This document shows, piece after piece, positions 51,311 through 61,830 of a DNA stretch of 64,000 bases. This DNA comes from Dama dama (Eukaryota; Chordata; Mammalia; Artiodactyla; Cervidae), in NCBI RefSeq assembly GCF_033118175.1, contig NC_083701.1:13163501-13227500 (forward strand), written 5' to 3'. How positions within the stretch are numbered: position 1 is the stretch's first letter; every line of letters begins with the position of its first letter. Under the pieces are notes generated by a model. The model was given only the letters and a program-made list of their open reading frames with translations. It made no database searches and was not told where the DNA came from. The position numbers and the translations under genes were made by a program.

Positions 51311-51454
51311 TAAATTGATCAGGCAAGTGTAAGTTTAGCTCAAAAATCTCAGTTCCATTTGCTTTCTATTGACAATTTTTTCCCCTAAATTTGGGTCATA
51401 GTCTTCTGTTTCTTCACATAGCCAGTAATCTGATTAAAAACCAGGCATTGAAGA

Positions 51455-51650
51455 TAGGGTTAGGAGATTAAGAGGTATAAACTACTAAGTATAAAATAAT
51501 CAACACGCCTATAGGGAACAGAGCTAACATTTTATAATTACTATAAATGGAGTATAATCTATAAAAATTTTGAATCACTATGCTGTAAACCTGAAACAAA
51601 TAATAGTATAATCAACTATACTTTTATTTTAAAAATAAAATGAAAACTAA
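51455..51650 (+). mobile_element. Cetartiodactyl L1 3' UTR
   Basis: The text 'gtataaactactaagtataa', 'cctatagggaacagagctaa', 'tgctgtaaacctgaaacaaa' and 'caactatacttttattttaa' follows the L1 3' end. Confidence 0.75.
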
Positions 51651-52886
51651 GCATTGCATGTCAGTAAATAAATAAGTAAATAAAAACAGCTTCACCATTG
51701 GCTATTTCAAGCAACGTTGAGATGAAGACCCTATTCACATCACCTGCACCTATGCATGTGTTTGTGCAGAATAAGTTCTAAGAACTCAGCCAGCATCTCT
51801 AAGCCTGACTTTTCCTGCCCCCGTCACAGTAGGCATAAGAAAGCCTCACTCTTCACCTTGGCAGCTGATGGCTCCTGGCGCACCTGCCCTGTTCAGACAC
51901 TGGCAGGGACTCCCCAAAAAGTGCCTTCCTGCTCCTTGTTGAGCAACTGCTGACTTCCTCACAACAGCACATGAGCAAACAAATATGCACCTCTTGGGTC
52001 ACCAAAACACCATTTCTTCTGCCTCTGCCTTAACTGGCTCGTGGTGATTGAATTCAGGAATCAAGCTGAACACAAAACAAGACACCTACCTCTCTTCATC
52101 CAAACTGCTCCTAGAACTGGTAGGCTTTCTTCTCTTTCTTCTGGACCCTGAGATGCTCAAGAAGGCAGAGAACCCAAGGCTGGAGAGAGGCAGACCTTCC
52201 ACGGGACCTCAGAACTCTTTCAAAATCACTGCTCAACCTAAGAAAACACAGTAAATCAATGTCAGTTATGCAACGTGGAACCCGAGGCACCCTGAAGGAA
52301 AGCATCTGTTACAAACAGAAAAATCTTCTAATATCCAGAAGGCAAAGAGAATACATCTTCATGGCTGAAATAAAGTGGAAGCTAAGGTAAAGGGGATCAT
52401 CCTACATGTGGGAGGCTGGCCATCCAGTGGTAGATGCTGAGGGAAGAACAACCATGAGCAAAGCCCAAGACAGAGCCACATTCCACTGGGAGCTCTGAGG
52501 GCACTGGGGAAAACGCCGCGGGCCACGTGGTCCTGGATGGAGGGACCAAGAGCTCTGGGAGCAGAGGAAGGCATCACTGACACGTCCTGCATAGATGAGA
52601 GAAGAGGATATTTGAGCTAGGTATTGAAGAGCAGAAATTCACCAGGCAGGGGAAAGTGGGGGAAACTTGCAGATGGTATTAACAGCACATGTGACATGAA
52701 GTCTGAAAGAACAGTCTGCCAGCACTCAGGCTGTAAAGGGGATCCCTCGCAGGCTGTGCTAAGAGTTCTCTGCTGCCCACCACCTGCCCCCTCACCCCCC
52801 TAACAGATGACCAGATACTATGGAGACTCACAGAGGCTCCTGAGCAACAGAGTGACAGATCAGATCTAGGTCTCAGCATCACCATG
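51651..52886. other. Long stretch without recognised features
   Basis: About 1.2 kb with no confident repeat except weak MIR-like text near 52800-52880. Short frames show no domain. Confidence 0.4.
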
Positions 52887-52895
52887 AAGGATGAG

Positions 52896-53174
52896 CTGCT
52901 GCTGCTGCTGCTAAGTCACTTCAGTCGTGTCCGACTCTGTGCGATCCCATAGACAGCAGCCCACCAGGCTCGCCCGTCCCTGGGATTCTCCAGGCAAGAA
53001 CACTGGAGTGGGTTGCCATTTCCTTCTCCAATGCATGAAAGTGAAAAGTGAAATTGAAGTCACTCAGTCGTGTCCGACTCTTAGCAACTTCATGGACTGC
53101 AGCCCACCAGGCTCCTCCGTCCATGGGATTTTCCAGGCAAGAGTACTGGAGTGGGGTGCCATTGCCTTCTCTGA
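52896..53174 (-). mobile_element. BOV-A2 SINE, complete
   Basis: A complete reverse dimer with a TGC run, both BovA halves and the 'gcatgaaagtgaaaagtgaa' linker. The 9-base duplication 'aaggatgag' lies at 52887-52895 and 53175-53183. Confidence 0.96.
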
Positions 53175-53244
53175 AAGGATGAGTTGGTGAGTGCCAATTC
53201 TCAGCCATGTGGGAACCAGTAAGCCATCCTGCAGAACAATGGAC

Positions 53245-53470
53245 AAAGTGGCTACCACAGTGGCCTCTGGAGCCAGCTCTCTGTCTTCAAATCTCAGCTC
53301 TGCCCCTACCAGCTTGAGCAAGTTACTTACCTACTCCATGTGCAGCCTTCTCACCCATGAAATGAGGCAACATCAGCAGTGCCCTCTTAGTGCTAGTACC
53401 TGGATTGCGAGTTAGATGAGTTCATATACATAAGGTGCTTAGCACAGGGCTCAGGACACAATAAGGGCCC
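53245..53470 (+). mobile_element. MIR SINE, near complete
   Basis: A forward MIR from 'cctctggagccagctctctg' through 'gagcaagttacttacctact' to 'taaggtgcttagcacagggc' and 'acacaataaggg'. Confidence 0.9.
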
Positions 53471-53685
53471 AAGACATGACAGCTTTGGGACCACTCCATC
53501 TCCCGGGTTCCCCTACAATCCTCTTTCAGCACTGACAGTTCATTTGAAACACAAGTGGTCATGAATCTGAGCAAAACAACATGGTTTGCTTTAGGAGGGC
53601 TGGAACCCTGATCTAAAATAGAGTTTGGGAATTTGCCAGCATCTTTTCAGATTTCCCTACATTGCTGTAAGAGGATGACCTGAGA

Positions 53686-53849
53686 CAGTGGTTCTCGATG
53701 CTGCTGCACCATTGAATCACAGGGAAGATGTTAGAACGCTGCTTCCCTGGGCTCTGTGCCTAAGTCAGGATCTTTGGGGGTTGGGTCCTGGCAGCAAGAT
53801 TTTAAATCTTGCAGTTAATTCCAAGGGAAACCCTGTTTGAGAACAACTG
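53686..53849 (+). mobile_element. MER5A (hAT-Charlie) with both ends
   Basis: Starts 'cagtggttctcgatgctgct' and ends 'gtttgagaacaactg', which are inverted terminal repeats. Flanks 'acctgaga' (53678-53685) and 'acctatga' (53850-53857) agree at 6 of 8 bases. Confidence 0.88.
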
Positions 53850-53858
53850 ACCTATGAG

Positions 53859-54067
53859 CTTCCCTCATGGCTCAAACAATAAAGAATCTGCCTGCAACGC
53901 AGAAGACCCAGGTTCAGTCCCTGGGTCGGGAAGATCCCCTGGAGAAAGGAATGGAAACCCACTCCAGTGTTCTTGCCTGGAGAATCCCATGGACAGAGGA
54001 TCCTGGAGGGCTACAGTCCGTGGGGTCACAAGGAGTCGGACACGACTGAGTGACTAACACACACCCA
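53859..54067 (+). mobile_element. Bov-tA SINE with perfect duplication
   Basis: A full Bov-tA. The 11-base duplication 'tgacctatgag' lies at 53848-53858 and 54068-54078. The insertion used the right end of the MER5A as its target. Confidence 0.96.
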
Positions 54068-54104
54068 TGACCTATGAGTCAAATTTAGCAGGAAAGGGAA
54101 ACTG

Positions 54105-54235
54105 GGCAAAAGGGAAAGTGCACCCTTGGAGCTGTGTCGCCTCCAGAAGGCACTCAGCCCTCCGGGCTTCTGTTTTCTCCCCCAAAGGGCAGGTGCGATG
54201 ATGCCTGGACCCCATACACCTCACAGGGCAGTGGG
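54105..54235 (+). mobile_element. MIR-like fragment (weak)
   Basis: The text 'ctccgggcttctgttttctc' and 'cacctcacagggcagtggga' resembles a worn forward MIR. Confidence 0.4.
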
Positions 54236-54591
54236 AGGCGACCTTGGGCTAACAGACTGAGAGAGCCTGGGTCACTAACACTGTGACACACCCCTCAAAG
54301 CTCTTCTGGGAACAGAGGAGGGTACCGCACCCCGGTGATGAAACCAGGAAGGCAACTAGTGGCGAAAGCACTGGTGAGATGCAGAGAGCTAGTAATGGTC
54401 CTAAGCCCTCTCACTAACCAGCTGGGTTACCAGCAGTCCCACCTTTTTGAGGTTCAGTTTCTTCAGCAGTTGACTAGGGATAGCTGGATAACTAGATTGA
54501 CCTGACCTACCATTTAGACAAGGGGAGGATGAGGGGCAAGACATGAACATGCAGGTTGAGCTATGAAGAGTCAGGCTCATACAGAACATTT
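54236..54591. other. Stretch, mostly unassigned
   Basis: Another weak forward MIR-like piece lies at 54405-54480 ('cagctgggttaccagcagtc'). Nothing else was recognised. Confidence 0.35.
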
Positions 54592-54782
54592 AAAAAAAAA
54601 TGTTTGACATTCTGACTGTACTAGGTCTTTGTTGCAGCACGTGGTTCTTTGTGGCAGTGTTCGGACTTCAGTTGCAGCATATGTGGGATGTGGGATCTTA
54701 GTTTTCCAACCAGGGATCAAACCTGCATTCCCCTCCATTGGAAGGCAGACTCTTAACCACTGGACCATCAGAAGTTCCCATG
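54592..54782 (-). mobile_element. CHR-type SINE with perfect duplication
   Basis: A reverse CHR SINE with 'taggtctttgttgcagcacg', 'ggatcttagttttccaacca' and 'cttaaccactggaccatcag'. The 10-base duplication 'cagaacattt' lies at 54582-54591 and 54783-54792. Confidence 0.94.
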
Positions 54783-54792
54783 CAGAACATTT

Positions 54793-55135
54793 TGACTGAG
54801 CATTTTCCATATCTTCCCTGGAAAGTGAAAGGTTCTGGAGGAAGAAATGGCCCCTTTGACAATAGTTGTGACTGAGAGGCTGCGAGTAGTTCATGAAAGT
54901 TTTCATCTGGGCAGGCTGGGAGGGAGCCTGCCAGGGTCCAAGTGGGGTGGGTGATAGGCCAGCAGGGCAGGGTGTGACCCAGGGCTGCCCCGGCCGAGAC
55001 GTTAAGATAGGAAGTGCTATCTAGGAACAATGGAACCACAACACCGTTGTCCTAGCCTGAATCTGACAAGAGGGGATAAGACTCCAGGAAACAGTCCTCC
55101 GACAGCTGGCCAGAGCGGCTCTGACAACCCGTGAG
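54793..55135. other. Stretch without recognised features
   Basis: No repeat or gene recognised. Confidence 0.4.
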
Positions 55136-55322
55136 CTGTTTTATTTGTTCATTCATTCATTCACTCATGTGCCCTGCAACAGTGCACATCAACCACATAC
55201 CAAGAACTGTGTTAGATGGTGGGGATGCTGAGGTGAATAAGGTTCAGTCTGCATCCTTAGGAACCACAAAGATAAGTAAGGCAAAGAAAGAAGCAACATT
55301 TAAGTATAACACTATGTGCTAA
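55136..55322 (-). mobile_element. LINE-2 fragment, reverse
   Basis: The text 'tttgttcattcattcattca', 'cataccaagaactgtgttag' and 'gaggtgaataaggttcagtc' is the reverse L2 3' end. Confidence 0.7.
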
Positions 55323-55562
55323 AATACAACAATAATAATATTGATGGCCGACTCTACACCAGGAGACATGCTTGACATTTTGTATTTAACACCTCAAATC
55401 CTCGATGTCCTCTCCAAGTCAGAGTCCATGTTCCATTTTACAAATATGGAAACTGAGGCTCAGTGAGGCTGATGACTCGACACAGATCACACAGCAGCTT
55501 AGAGGCTGGGCTCGTATCTGAACTCAGGGCAGCGGTGCGCTGACACTTGAGCTCCTTCTCCA
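55323..55562 (-). mobile_element. MIR SINE, near complete
   Basis: A reverse MIR with 'gtatttaacacctcaaatcc', 'tccattttacaaatatggaa actgaggctcagtgagg' and 'agagg ctgggctcgtatc'. Confidence 0.88.
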
Positions 55563-55799
55563 CAGCTCATTGCTATAATTCAGAGAATCACATAGAATGA
55601 GACAGAGGACCCTCCCCTGTGTACCTCCCACAAGCACTGTCCTCCTCACTTCAACAAAACAGTTTAAAAACCATAACAAGCAAACAAGGGAAAAAAAAAA
55701 AATGATGCTTGGCACCCAGCCTGGGCTCATCATTCAATGCATGCTGACAGGCCAGGATCCAACTCTCACAGAGTCTGAGCAGAGGAGCAGAGGTGGGAG

Positions 55800-55910
55800 G
55801 TATTCGGGAAGTAGCAGGCTTGGGGTTGAATCCCGGCTTCAGAATTTATACCTCCCCGAACCTCAGTTTCCTCATCCGAAAAACGGGAGCAATAAAACCC
55901 ACCTGAGAAA
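55800..55910 (+). mobile_element. MIR SINE fragment
   Basis: The text 'ggttgaatcccggcttcaga' and 'gaacctcagtttcctcatcc' is a forward MIR. Confidence 0.75.
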
Positions 55911-56394
55911 ACTGGGACAAGATCCAGGACACAGAGACAAGTTCCTGACCTTTAAAGTCCCTGCAAAATGCCCCCCCAACAGATCTCAGGGGAAAGAAAA
56001 CAGCAAATGCAAGTACAACTAGGAGAGACACTGGCACATTTTAAAAGCTCCCACCGAGTCTGGAAACAGACACCACATGGGAAACGTGGTGTCTTCCACA
56101 GAGTGCTGGTTCCCTCCCTCAGACAAGGCTTTGAGAAGGGGCAGAGGCTGGCTTCAACCCTGGTGCCACACCTGCCCACCTACCTGGGCACCACCCCCTT
56201 ATCCCTCTCAGGATGGCAGCCACCAATGCCCCAGTTCTGCTCAGAAAGCCGGGGTACAACCAAACAGGGGTGTCCTGGGGCAGCTGCTGCAGGAGCGATG
56301 ATCACTGCTACCTTCACTGAACATCTACTGAATCCTGACTTTGTTGCAGTCACTACGCTTAGTTTTTCTTTTTTTGTTGTTTTACCAGCAGGAA
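55911..56394. other. Stretch without recognised features
   Basis: No confident repeat. The plus-strand frame at 55968-56498 (176 codons) has no recognised domain and runs into an MIR, so it is not credible as a gene. Confidence 0.4.
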
Positions 56395-56525
56395 GGGGTT
56401 CATGGTTTAAATCAGAATTTAAAGCATCAGACTTAAATGACTCCAGATTCCTCAACTTGCTCAGCCTTGAGCCAGTCACTTTACCTCTCTGTGCCTGAGT
56501 CTGGGCCTGCAGGTCATCTCTAAAA
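56395..56525 (+). mobile_element. MIR SINE fragment
   Basis: The text 'caacttgctcagccttgagc cagtcactttacctctctgt gcctgagtc' is a forward MIR core. Confidence 0.75.
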
Positions 56526-56537
56526 TACACACTCCTG

Positions 56538-56662
56538 GGGGACTTCCGTGGTGGTCCAGTGGGTAAGACTCTGTCCTACAGGGCGCGCAGGTGTGATCCC
56601 AGGTCAAGGAACTAAGATCCTGCATGTTGCGCAATGCAGCCAAAAATTTAAAAATAAAATTG
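56538..56662 (+). mobile_element. CHR-2 SINE
   Basis: Head 'gggggacttccgtggtggtc', then 'caaggaactaagatcctgca' and an A-rich tail. Confidence 0.9.
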
Positions 56663-56701
56663 ACACTCTTCCATTTAGCCCATATTTACCGCTATTTAAA
56701 T

Positions 56702-56732
56702 AGTAGGGAATGTGAGTCCCTACTCACATTCC
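56702..56732. repeat. Two interleaved inverted repeats
   Basis: AGTAGGGA (56702-56709) pairs with TCCCTACT (56717-56724). GGAATGTGAGT (56707-56717) pairs with ACTCACATTCC (56722-56732). The two stems overlap in an A-B-A'-B' order, so either hairpin can form but not both in full. Confidence 0.9.
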
Positions 56733-56762
56733 AGGGACTAAAGCATTAAGTACAACTAACAG

Positions 56763-56946
56763 GGACTTCCCTGGTGGTCCAGTGGCTAAGACGTCCTTCA
56801 CCTTCCAATGCAGGGGGTGCAGGTTTAAGCACTGGTCAGAGAGCTAAGAACCCATACATCTTATGGCCAAAAACCCAAAACATAATAATGGAAGCAATAA
56901 GGTAACAAGTTCAATAAAGACTTTTAAAAGATAAATTATAAAAAGA
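56763..56946 (+). mobile_element. CHR-2 SINE, long tail, with duplication
   Basis: Head 'ggacttccctggtggtccag', then 'gagctaagaacccatacatc' and the tail 'caagttcaataaagactttt'. An 18-base flank 'attaagtacaactaacag' (56745-56762) recurs with two mismatches at 56947-56964. Confidence 0.94.
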
Positions 56947-57099
56947 ATTAAATACAAGTAACAGCGATATCAGTCAGCATTTGCAGGGAGCGAGAGGGGC
57001 TAGGGTTAGGGAAGATAGTCAAGTAAGTAACTACATACAGGGTCAGATTAACAGAGATCAACAGAGGAAGGCAGGCAGAGAGAGATGGGGGTGAGGTAG

Positions 57100-57425
57100 G
57101 TACTGTTTATAAAAGAGTGGCCAGAAACATCTCTCAGGTAAGGAGACATTTGTGCACGTGTGTGTTTGCGTGTGTGCATGTGCACGTATGTGATATTTGT
57201 TGAGCATTTACCATACTCCAGGTAGCCATTCCAGGCTTCGGTTAGGTTTCTCATGTACAATGGCTCATGTACCTTGCTGACATCCCTAGAAAGAAGACAG
57301 TGGTAGGTTCCCCACTTTACACAGGACAAAAGTGAGACACAGATTGCTTAAATGACTTGTTCAGATGACCGAGGTGATGAAAAGCAGAGTAGGCTGCGGG
57401 CGTCTGAACCGCACACATTAATTCT
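57100..57425 (-). mobile_element. Reverse L2 scrap followed by MIR
   Basis: L2-like text at about 57105-57150 ('agtggccagaaacatctctc') is followed by a short GT tract. A reverse MIR follows: 'tgttgagcatttaccatact', 'ccccactttacacaggacaa' and 'gcttaaatgacttgttcaga'. Confidence 0.6.
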
Positions 57426-57694
57426 TCCATTCCTAGAACCCTGTTTGCCAACGAGTGAGGTTCTGTGGATCGTTACTGGGATCACTGTCAAGAGGCTCGT
57501 AAGAAAAGGAGCAAAAAAGGCAGAGGATGAAAGAAGAGGGAAGCACAGAAGACTTACAGCACAAAACACACGTTTGAAATCCATCTGGAGAATAGAGGGG
57601 CGGAGACTAGGCTCTGGGCCCTCTGTCTCTGAGATGCTCCACCTTCACTGACTTTTTATTCATCTTAATTTCCTCTGAAGGAAGAAGACCTGAG

Positions 57695-58185
57695 TTTCCC
57701 GGTCCATTTCAGGCTGACTTCTGATTTGCAACTTTGTTCAAAGTCCTCCTGGCTCCCACACGAAAGGAAAAAGCCCAGAACAGCTCGCGCCCTTCTCAGG
57801 GCCATCACTCCAGAGCCAACACTGGCGCTTTTCTGCTCAAAGTGTAGCTTCCGGCACGGGAAGAAGGGAAGGCTGGGTGGCACGTGATGGTCCTGCAAGG
57901 TCCCAGGAAGCAGACGACGTAACACAGCAGGCCCGAAAATTGACTCCTCCTTTGAAAAACGGGCACCTGCCTCAGAGACGCATACCCCAAAAGGCTCCTT
58001 TGTAAAGACTGTCGAAGAACTTGCTTCCAGTAAGTCTCCACAATGTGCTTTTTCTCTGATTTCCCCGCGGACTGGAGCTCCTGGAGGCAAGGCTTCAGGG
58101 TTTTGCCCTGTACATCTCACATCTGTAGGGAGAGTGTGCCTCACCAGTGGATCCAGAGATGGATGGATGCAAGGGAAGAAGAAAA
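57695..58185 (+). mobile_element. LINE-2 3' part
   Basis: The text 'gattccccgcggactggagc'-like wording ('tctgatttccccgcggactg', 'gagctcctggaggcaaggct') is the forward L2 3' end. The left part is a weaker match. The minus-strand frame at 57665-58144 (159 codons) lies within it and is therefore not a gene candidate. Confidence 0.5.
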
Positions 58186-58240
58186 GGGAAAGGGAGAGAG
58201 GGAAGGAAGGAAGGAAAGAGGTGTGCAGGAGGGTGAGAAA
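58186..58240. repeat. Purine-rich GGAA tract
   Basis: GAAA and GGAA units on the plus strand, including 'gggaaggaaggaaggaaaga'. Confidence 0.88.
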
Positions 58241-58319
58241 AAAAAAATCTGTGACATGACATCAGCGGAAGAAGGAATAAAAGCGGAAAACAGATACAAG
58301 CAAAGTATTACCATCACTA

Positions 58320-58532
58320 TGCGTGCATACTAAGTTGCTTCAGCTGTGTCCGACTCTGTGACCCTATGGACTGTAGCCCACCAGGTTCCTCTGTCCTGGG
58401 ATTCTCCAGGCAAGAATACTGGAGTGGGTTGCCATTTCCTCCTCCAGGAGATCTTCCTGATTGAACCTGCATCTCTTGTGTCTCCTGAGTTGGCAAGCGG
58501 GTTCTTTACCACTAGTGCCACCTGGGAAGCCC
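58320..58532 (-). mobile_element. Bov-tA SINE
   Basis: A reverse Bov-tA from 'gcgtgcatactaagttgctt' to the complement of 'gggcttcccaggtggcac'. No clear target duplication was found. Confidence 0.94.
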
Positions 58533-58556
58533 GTCCATTAGTATGGAAGAGTTGTT

Positions 58557-58577
58557 GGGGGGGGGGGGGGGGGGGGG
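58557..58577 (+). repeat. Poly-G run, 21 bases
   Basis: An uninterrupted G run followed by CGGGGCGGCGGG. Such long G runs are rare in mammals and can fold into quadruplexes. Read errors are also common at such runs. Confidence 0.85.
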
Positions 58578-58589
58578 CGGGGCGGCGGG

Positions 58590-58690
58590 AAACATGGACT
58601 ACTACACAGCAGTTAAAAGGGAATAAGGTGTGTATGCACACAAAGAAGAGCTACAACATACATTTCTGAGTGAATACTGAACACACTGAA
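58590..58690 (+). mobile_element. L1M fragment
   Basis: The text 'tggactactacacagcagtt aaaagggaataa' and 'gctacaacatacatttctga' belongs to an L1M 3' region. Confidence 0.6.
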
Positions 58691-59247
58691 ATATCTGATC
58701 TCCTCCAGCTCTGAACGCCACAGAGTCCATGGGATGAGGGACAAGGCTGGTGGCTGGACCTGGGGTTAAGTCCTAAGGAGATCAGCTGACCGAGTTTGCT
58801 GCCTTGCAAACACTCACACCCATGAGAAAAGGAGGGTCATGCTTCCCTCTAGGCCTCCAGGCAGCATCCATCTTATGACCCGGTTTCCAGTCTGACTTTG
58901 TGTCCACAGTACCTTGAAAATACTTGTACTGGTTTCAAGACAAAAAACATCAAATGTGCATTCCTCAGCTGGATTCCTCATCCAGCCCCCAGCCTGTGAT
59001 AACCCAAGTAAGAACAGTGCATATGTGTACAGAGTTACAAGCTGAAGAACTATGGGCTCTTTCTGGTTATAAGTTTCACCCACAGGATGCTTAAAATACT
59101 TCTGAATTCACTGCTTACATCTAAAAATCCAGGAAATTTCCTTACAAAGTCCAAAAATGTATTTGGCAGCACTGGTCCCACACAATACAACACCTGGCAG
59201 GATTGCTGAGGGCAGGGTGGTCCTTTATTTAAGGTATGTGCCCTATC
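58691..59247. other. Stretch without recognised features
   Basis: No repeat or gene recognised. Confidence 0.4.
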
Positions 59248-59393
59248 AGAGGATGAGATAGTTAGATAGCATCACCGACTCAATGGACATGTATTTGAGC
59301 AAACTTTGGTAGATAGTGGAGGACAGAGGAGGCTGCAGACTGCAGTTTCTGGGGTCGCAAAGAATTGGACACAACTTAGTGACTGAACAAAAA
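59248..59393 (+). mobile_element. BovB LINE 3' end
   Basis: The text 'cagaggatgagatagttaga', 'tcaatggacatgtatttgag' and 'ggtcgcaaagaattggacac' with a degraded tail is an old short BovB end. Confidence 0.9.
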
Positions 59394-60334
59394 CCCTCCT
59401 GGGATGGCTGGAGTCCTATTCCTCAGAGAAAACCAAGCCCAAACTCAACGCAGATGAAGACATCACTGCGCAGAGAGGTGAGGAAACCTGCCCGAGGTCA
59501 CACAGCAAGCTAGTGGCAGGATGGGAACCAGGACTCGGCATTCCTTACATAAAGGCCTGTGTCCCTTCCACCTGCCAGGCTGCACTTCCACTCATTCAGA
59601 ACCAGTCACGGCCTTAGAAAGTAGACGATCCACGTGACAAGGCGCCTGGGATCACCCTGAGTCCAGAGCAAAATCCAACTCAAGCAGAAGTGATGCCTCG
59701 GACGACACAGGGGCCCAAGCACACGGCACCATAATTAGCCCAGACCTGGTCATCGGAACACCTCTTGCACAATGTTATTCTTTGCTTCATGGTTTCCACA
59801 TCCAGAAGACCAATACTTCCCTAAAAATCAATTGTCCCCAGCAACCCACCTACACAGTTCTTGGAAAATATGGGTTAAGCATTCTGCCTCACACACACTA
59901 ACAAAAAAAAAAGGAACAAAGAACAAAGAGGGCGGGAGAAACTCATCACCACAGTCCTGTGTACTTTTCATTATTTGCCCCAAAGGTTTTTCGAGTCACC
60001 AAGTTCAAATGACCCTGTTCCTTGGGGTTGCAGAACTAGTTTTACCAACACTTGCTAGAAAGGAGGCTTCATGGGTTTTAATAAATGCTATTACTGGCGT
60101 CTAGAGACAGTACATGGCTTCAAGAGGCTGGAGGTTTAGGGAACTGAAGGTGGCCTGGCAGGAAGATGAGGCTGGGATAATCTGTTCCTGATGCAGGGAA
60201 GAACAGCTGATTCCATTCTAATGCCCAGAGGAGGTGAGACATAGGGATTGCAAAACACCAGTCAGATAAACAAGTGGCTCCATTGGAATCATTTCCCAAC
60301 CTTCCAGAACAAACAAGGAGATAGATGGGTCTGG
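59394..60334. other. Stretch with weak MIR
   Basis: A reverse MIR-like piece lies at 59465-59560 ('gaggaaacctgcccgaggtc acacagcaagctag'). Nothing else was recognised, and no gene. Confidence 0.4.
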
Positions 60335-60395
60335 CTTTAAGAAGAGGCAGCATCCAGTGATGGGGAATGCCCAGCACATGGTAAAGGCTCCATAA

Positions 60396-60400
<5 letters not shown>

Positions 60401-60426
<26 letters not shown>
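60401..60426. repeat. (AC)13 microsatellite
   Basis: An AC run that has grown at the end of an MIR-like piece ('gcccagcacatggtaaaggc tccataaatatt'). Confidence 0.96.
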
Positions 60427-60589
60427 GGGTTCTGAATCTCTTGACTTCCGATGGCGAGCCCAGTAGACCAACTCTCTCTGTCCATATGTGCTCTCTTGCT
60501 GCCCATGCCCAGTCTCAAAGCTTAAATAACATGACTCCCAAATAGGTACCTACATATGTATCCCTTTACTCCATGTCCTACCCCATGTT

Positions 60590-60643
60590 CTCAGGGTTCT
60601 CTAGAGAAACAGGCAAAGAAATAACGGGAGAGAAATGACAGAT
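60590..60643. mobile_element. Old repeat, class uncertain, left part
   Basis: The text 'tctcagggttctctagagaa acaggcaaag' is the familiar start of an old mammalian repeat. It continues at 60962. Confidence 0.45.
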
Positions 60644-60961
60644 TTCCGTTGTCACTCAGTCCTGTCCAACTCTTTGCAACCCCATGCACTGCAGCGCGCC
60701 AGGCCTCCCTGTCCATCACCAGCTCCCAGAGCTTACCCAAACTCAATTCCATTCAGTCTGTGATGCCAATCAATCATCTCATCCTCTGTCATCCCCTTCT
60801 CCTCCCACTGTCATTCTTTCCCAGCATCAGGGTCTTTTCCAATGAGTCAGTTCTTTGCATCAGGTGGCCAGAGTATTAGAGTTTCAGCTTCAGCATCAGT
60901 CCTTCCAGTGAATACTTAGGATTGATCTCCTTTAGAATGGACTGGTTGGATCTCCTTTGGA
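60644..60961 (-). mobile_element. BovB LINE 3' end, reverse
   Basis: A reverse BovB with 'gtccatcaccagctcccaga', 'ctcatcctctgtcatcccct', 'cagcatcagggtcttttcca' and 'ctgcatt'-type text. It is one of three reverse copies in the window and splits an older repeat. Confidence 0.93.
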
Positions 60962-61312
60962 TATTTTAAGGAACTGGCTTAAACATTCATTGTAGAGGCT
61001 GGCAAATCCAAAATCTGCAGGGTATGCCAGCAGGATGGAGACCCAGGGAAGAGGAGATGCTGCAGCTCATGTCTGAAGGCTGTCTGGGGGCCGAATCCCC
61101 ACTTCCTTAGAGGTTTTCAGTCTTTTTCCCTTGGGGCTGTCAACTGACTAGATGTGGCCCACCCACACCAGGGAGGGTAAGCTGCTTCCCTCAGAGTCTA
61201 CTGATATAGATGTTAATGCCATCCAAAAGACACCTTCACAGTGACATCTAAACTGGTGTCTGACCAAACGTCTGGATACCTAGTTAAGCTGATGTGAAAT
61301 TAACCTTCACAC
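60962..61312. mobile_element. Old repeat, class uncertain, right part
   Basis: The text 'aaatccaaaatctgcagggt', 'gtggcccacccacaccaggg agggtaagctgc' and 'gatgtgaaattaaccttcac' completes the same repeat. Confidence 0.45.
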
Positions 61313-61314
61313 TG

Positions 61315-61830
61315 CAGATTCATTCAACCAACTGCTTCCTGAATATCTCCATCTGTATGTCTAATGTCCAACTAACATCTCAAGCATGATTCCATCCCTA
61401 CCCACCACACTTGCTCACTGATCCTCCCTATGAATAAATGGAAACTTCATTCTCTCCTTGTTCAAGGGGAAATCTTAGGATCACCCTTTATCTGATACCC
61501 CATATCCAATCCACCAGCAAATTCCACCTTCACAATATAGTCATTTCTGATCCCTTCTCACAGCATCCTCTGTGACCACAGTCACTGTCATCCCGCCCCT
61601 GGATTTCTGTGGTAGCCTCTTAACTGGTTCATCTGCTTCTGTCTTTGCCATTTTCAGTCCATTGCCAGCACAGAAGCTAGAAGGATTTAGTTAAAACACA
61701 ATTCAGATCTGCTCTGAAGCCTCCAACAGCCCTATCTTGATAGAGCAAGAGCCAACATCCCTTCTATGACCCCCTCAGCACTATTTCATCTTTGAATCTT
61801 TCCTGATCTTTGTGGCTGGACCACATTTCT
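61315..61830 (+). mobile_element. LINE-2 ORF2-proximal fragment
   Basis: The text 'catatccaatccaccagcaa attccaccttcacaat', 'ggtagcctcttaactggttc' and 'gaagcctccaacagccctat' follows forward L2. No open frame remains. Confidence 0.8.

Noticed and set aside
55968..56498. 176-codon plus-strand frame
   Set aside because: It continues into a forward MIR and shows no domain.
57001..57015. Telomere-like 'agggttaggg'
   Set aside because: Fewer than two full TTAGGG units, too short to be an interstitial telomeric site.
57665..58144. 159-codon minus-strand frame
   Set aside because: It is antisense to an L2 3' end, so a chance frame is the simplest explanation.
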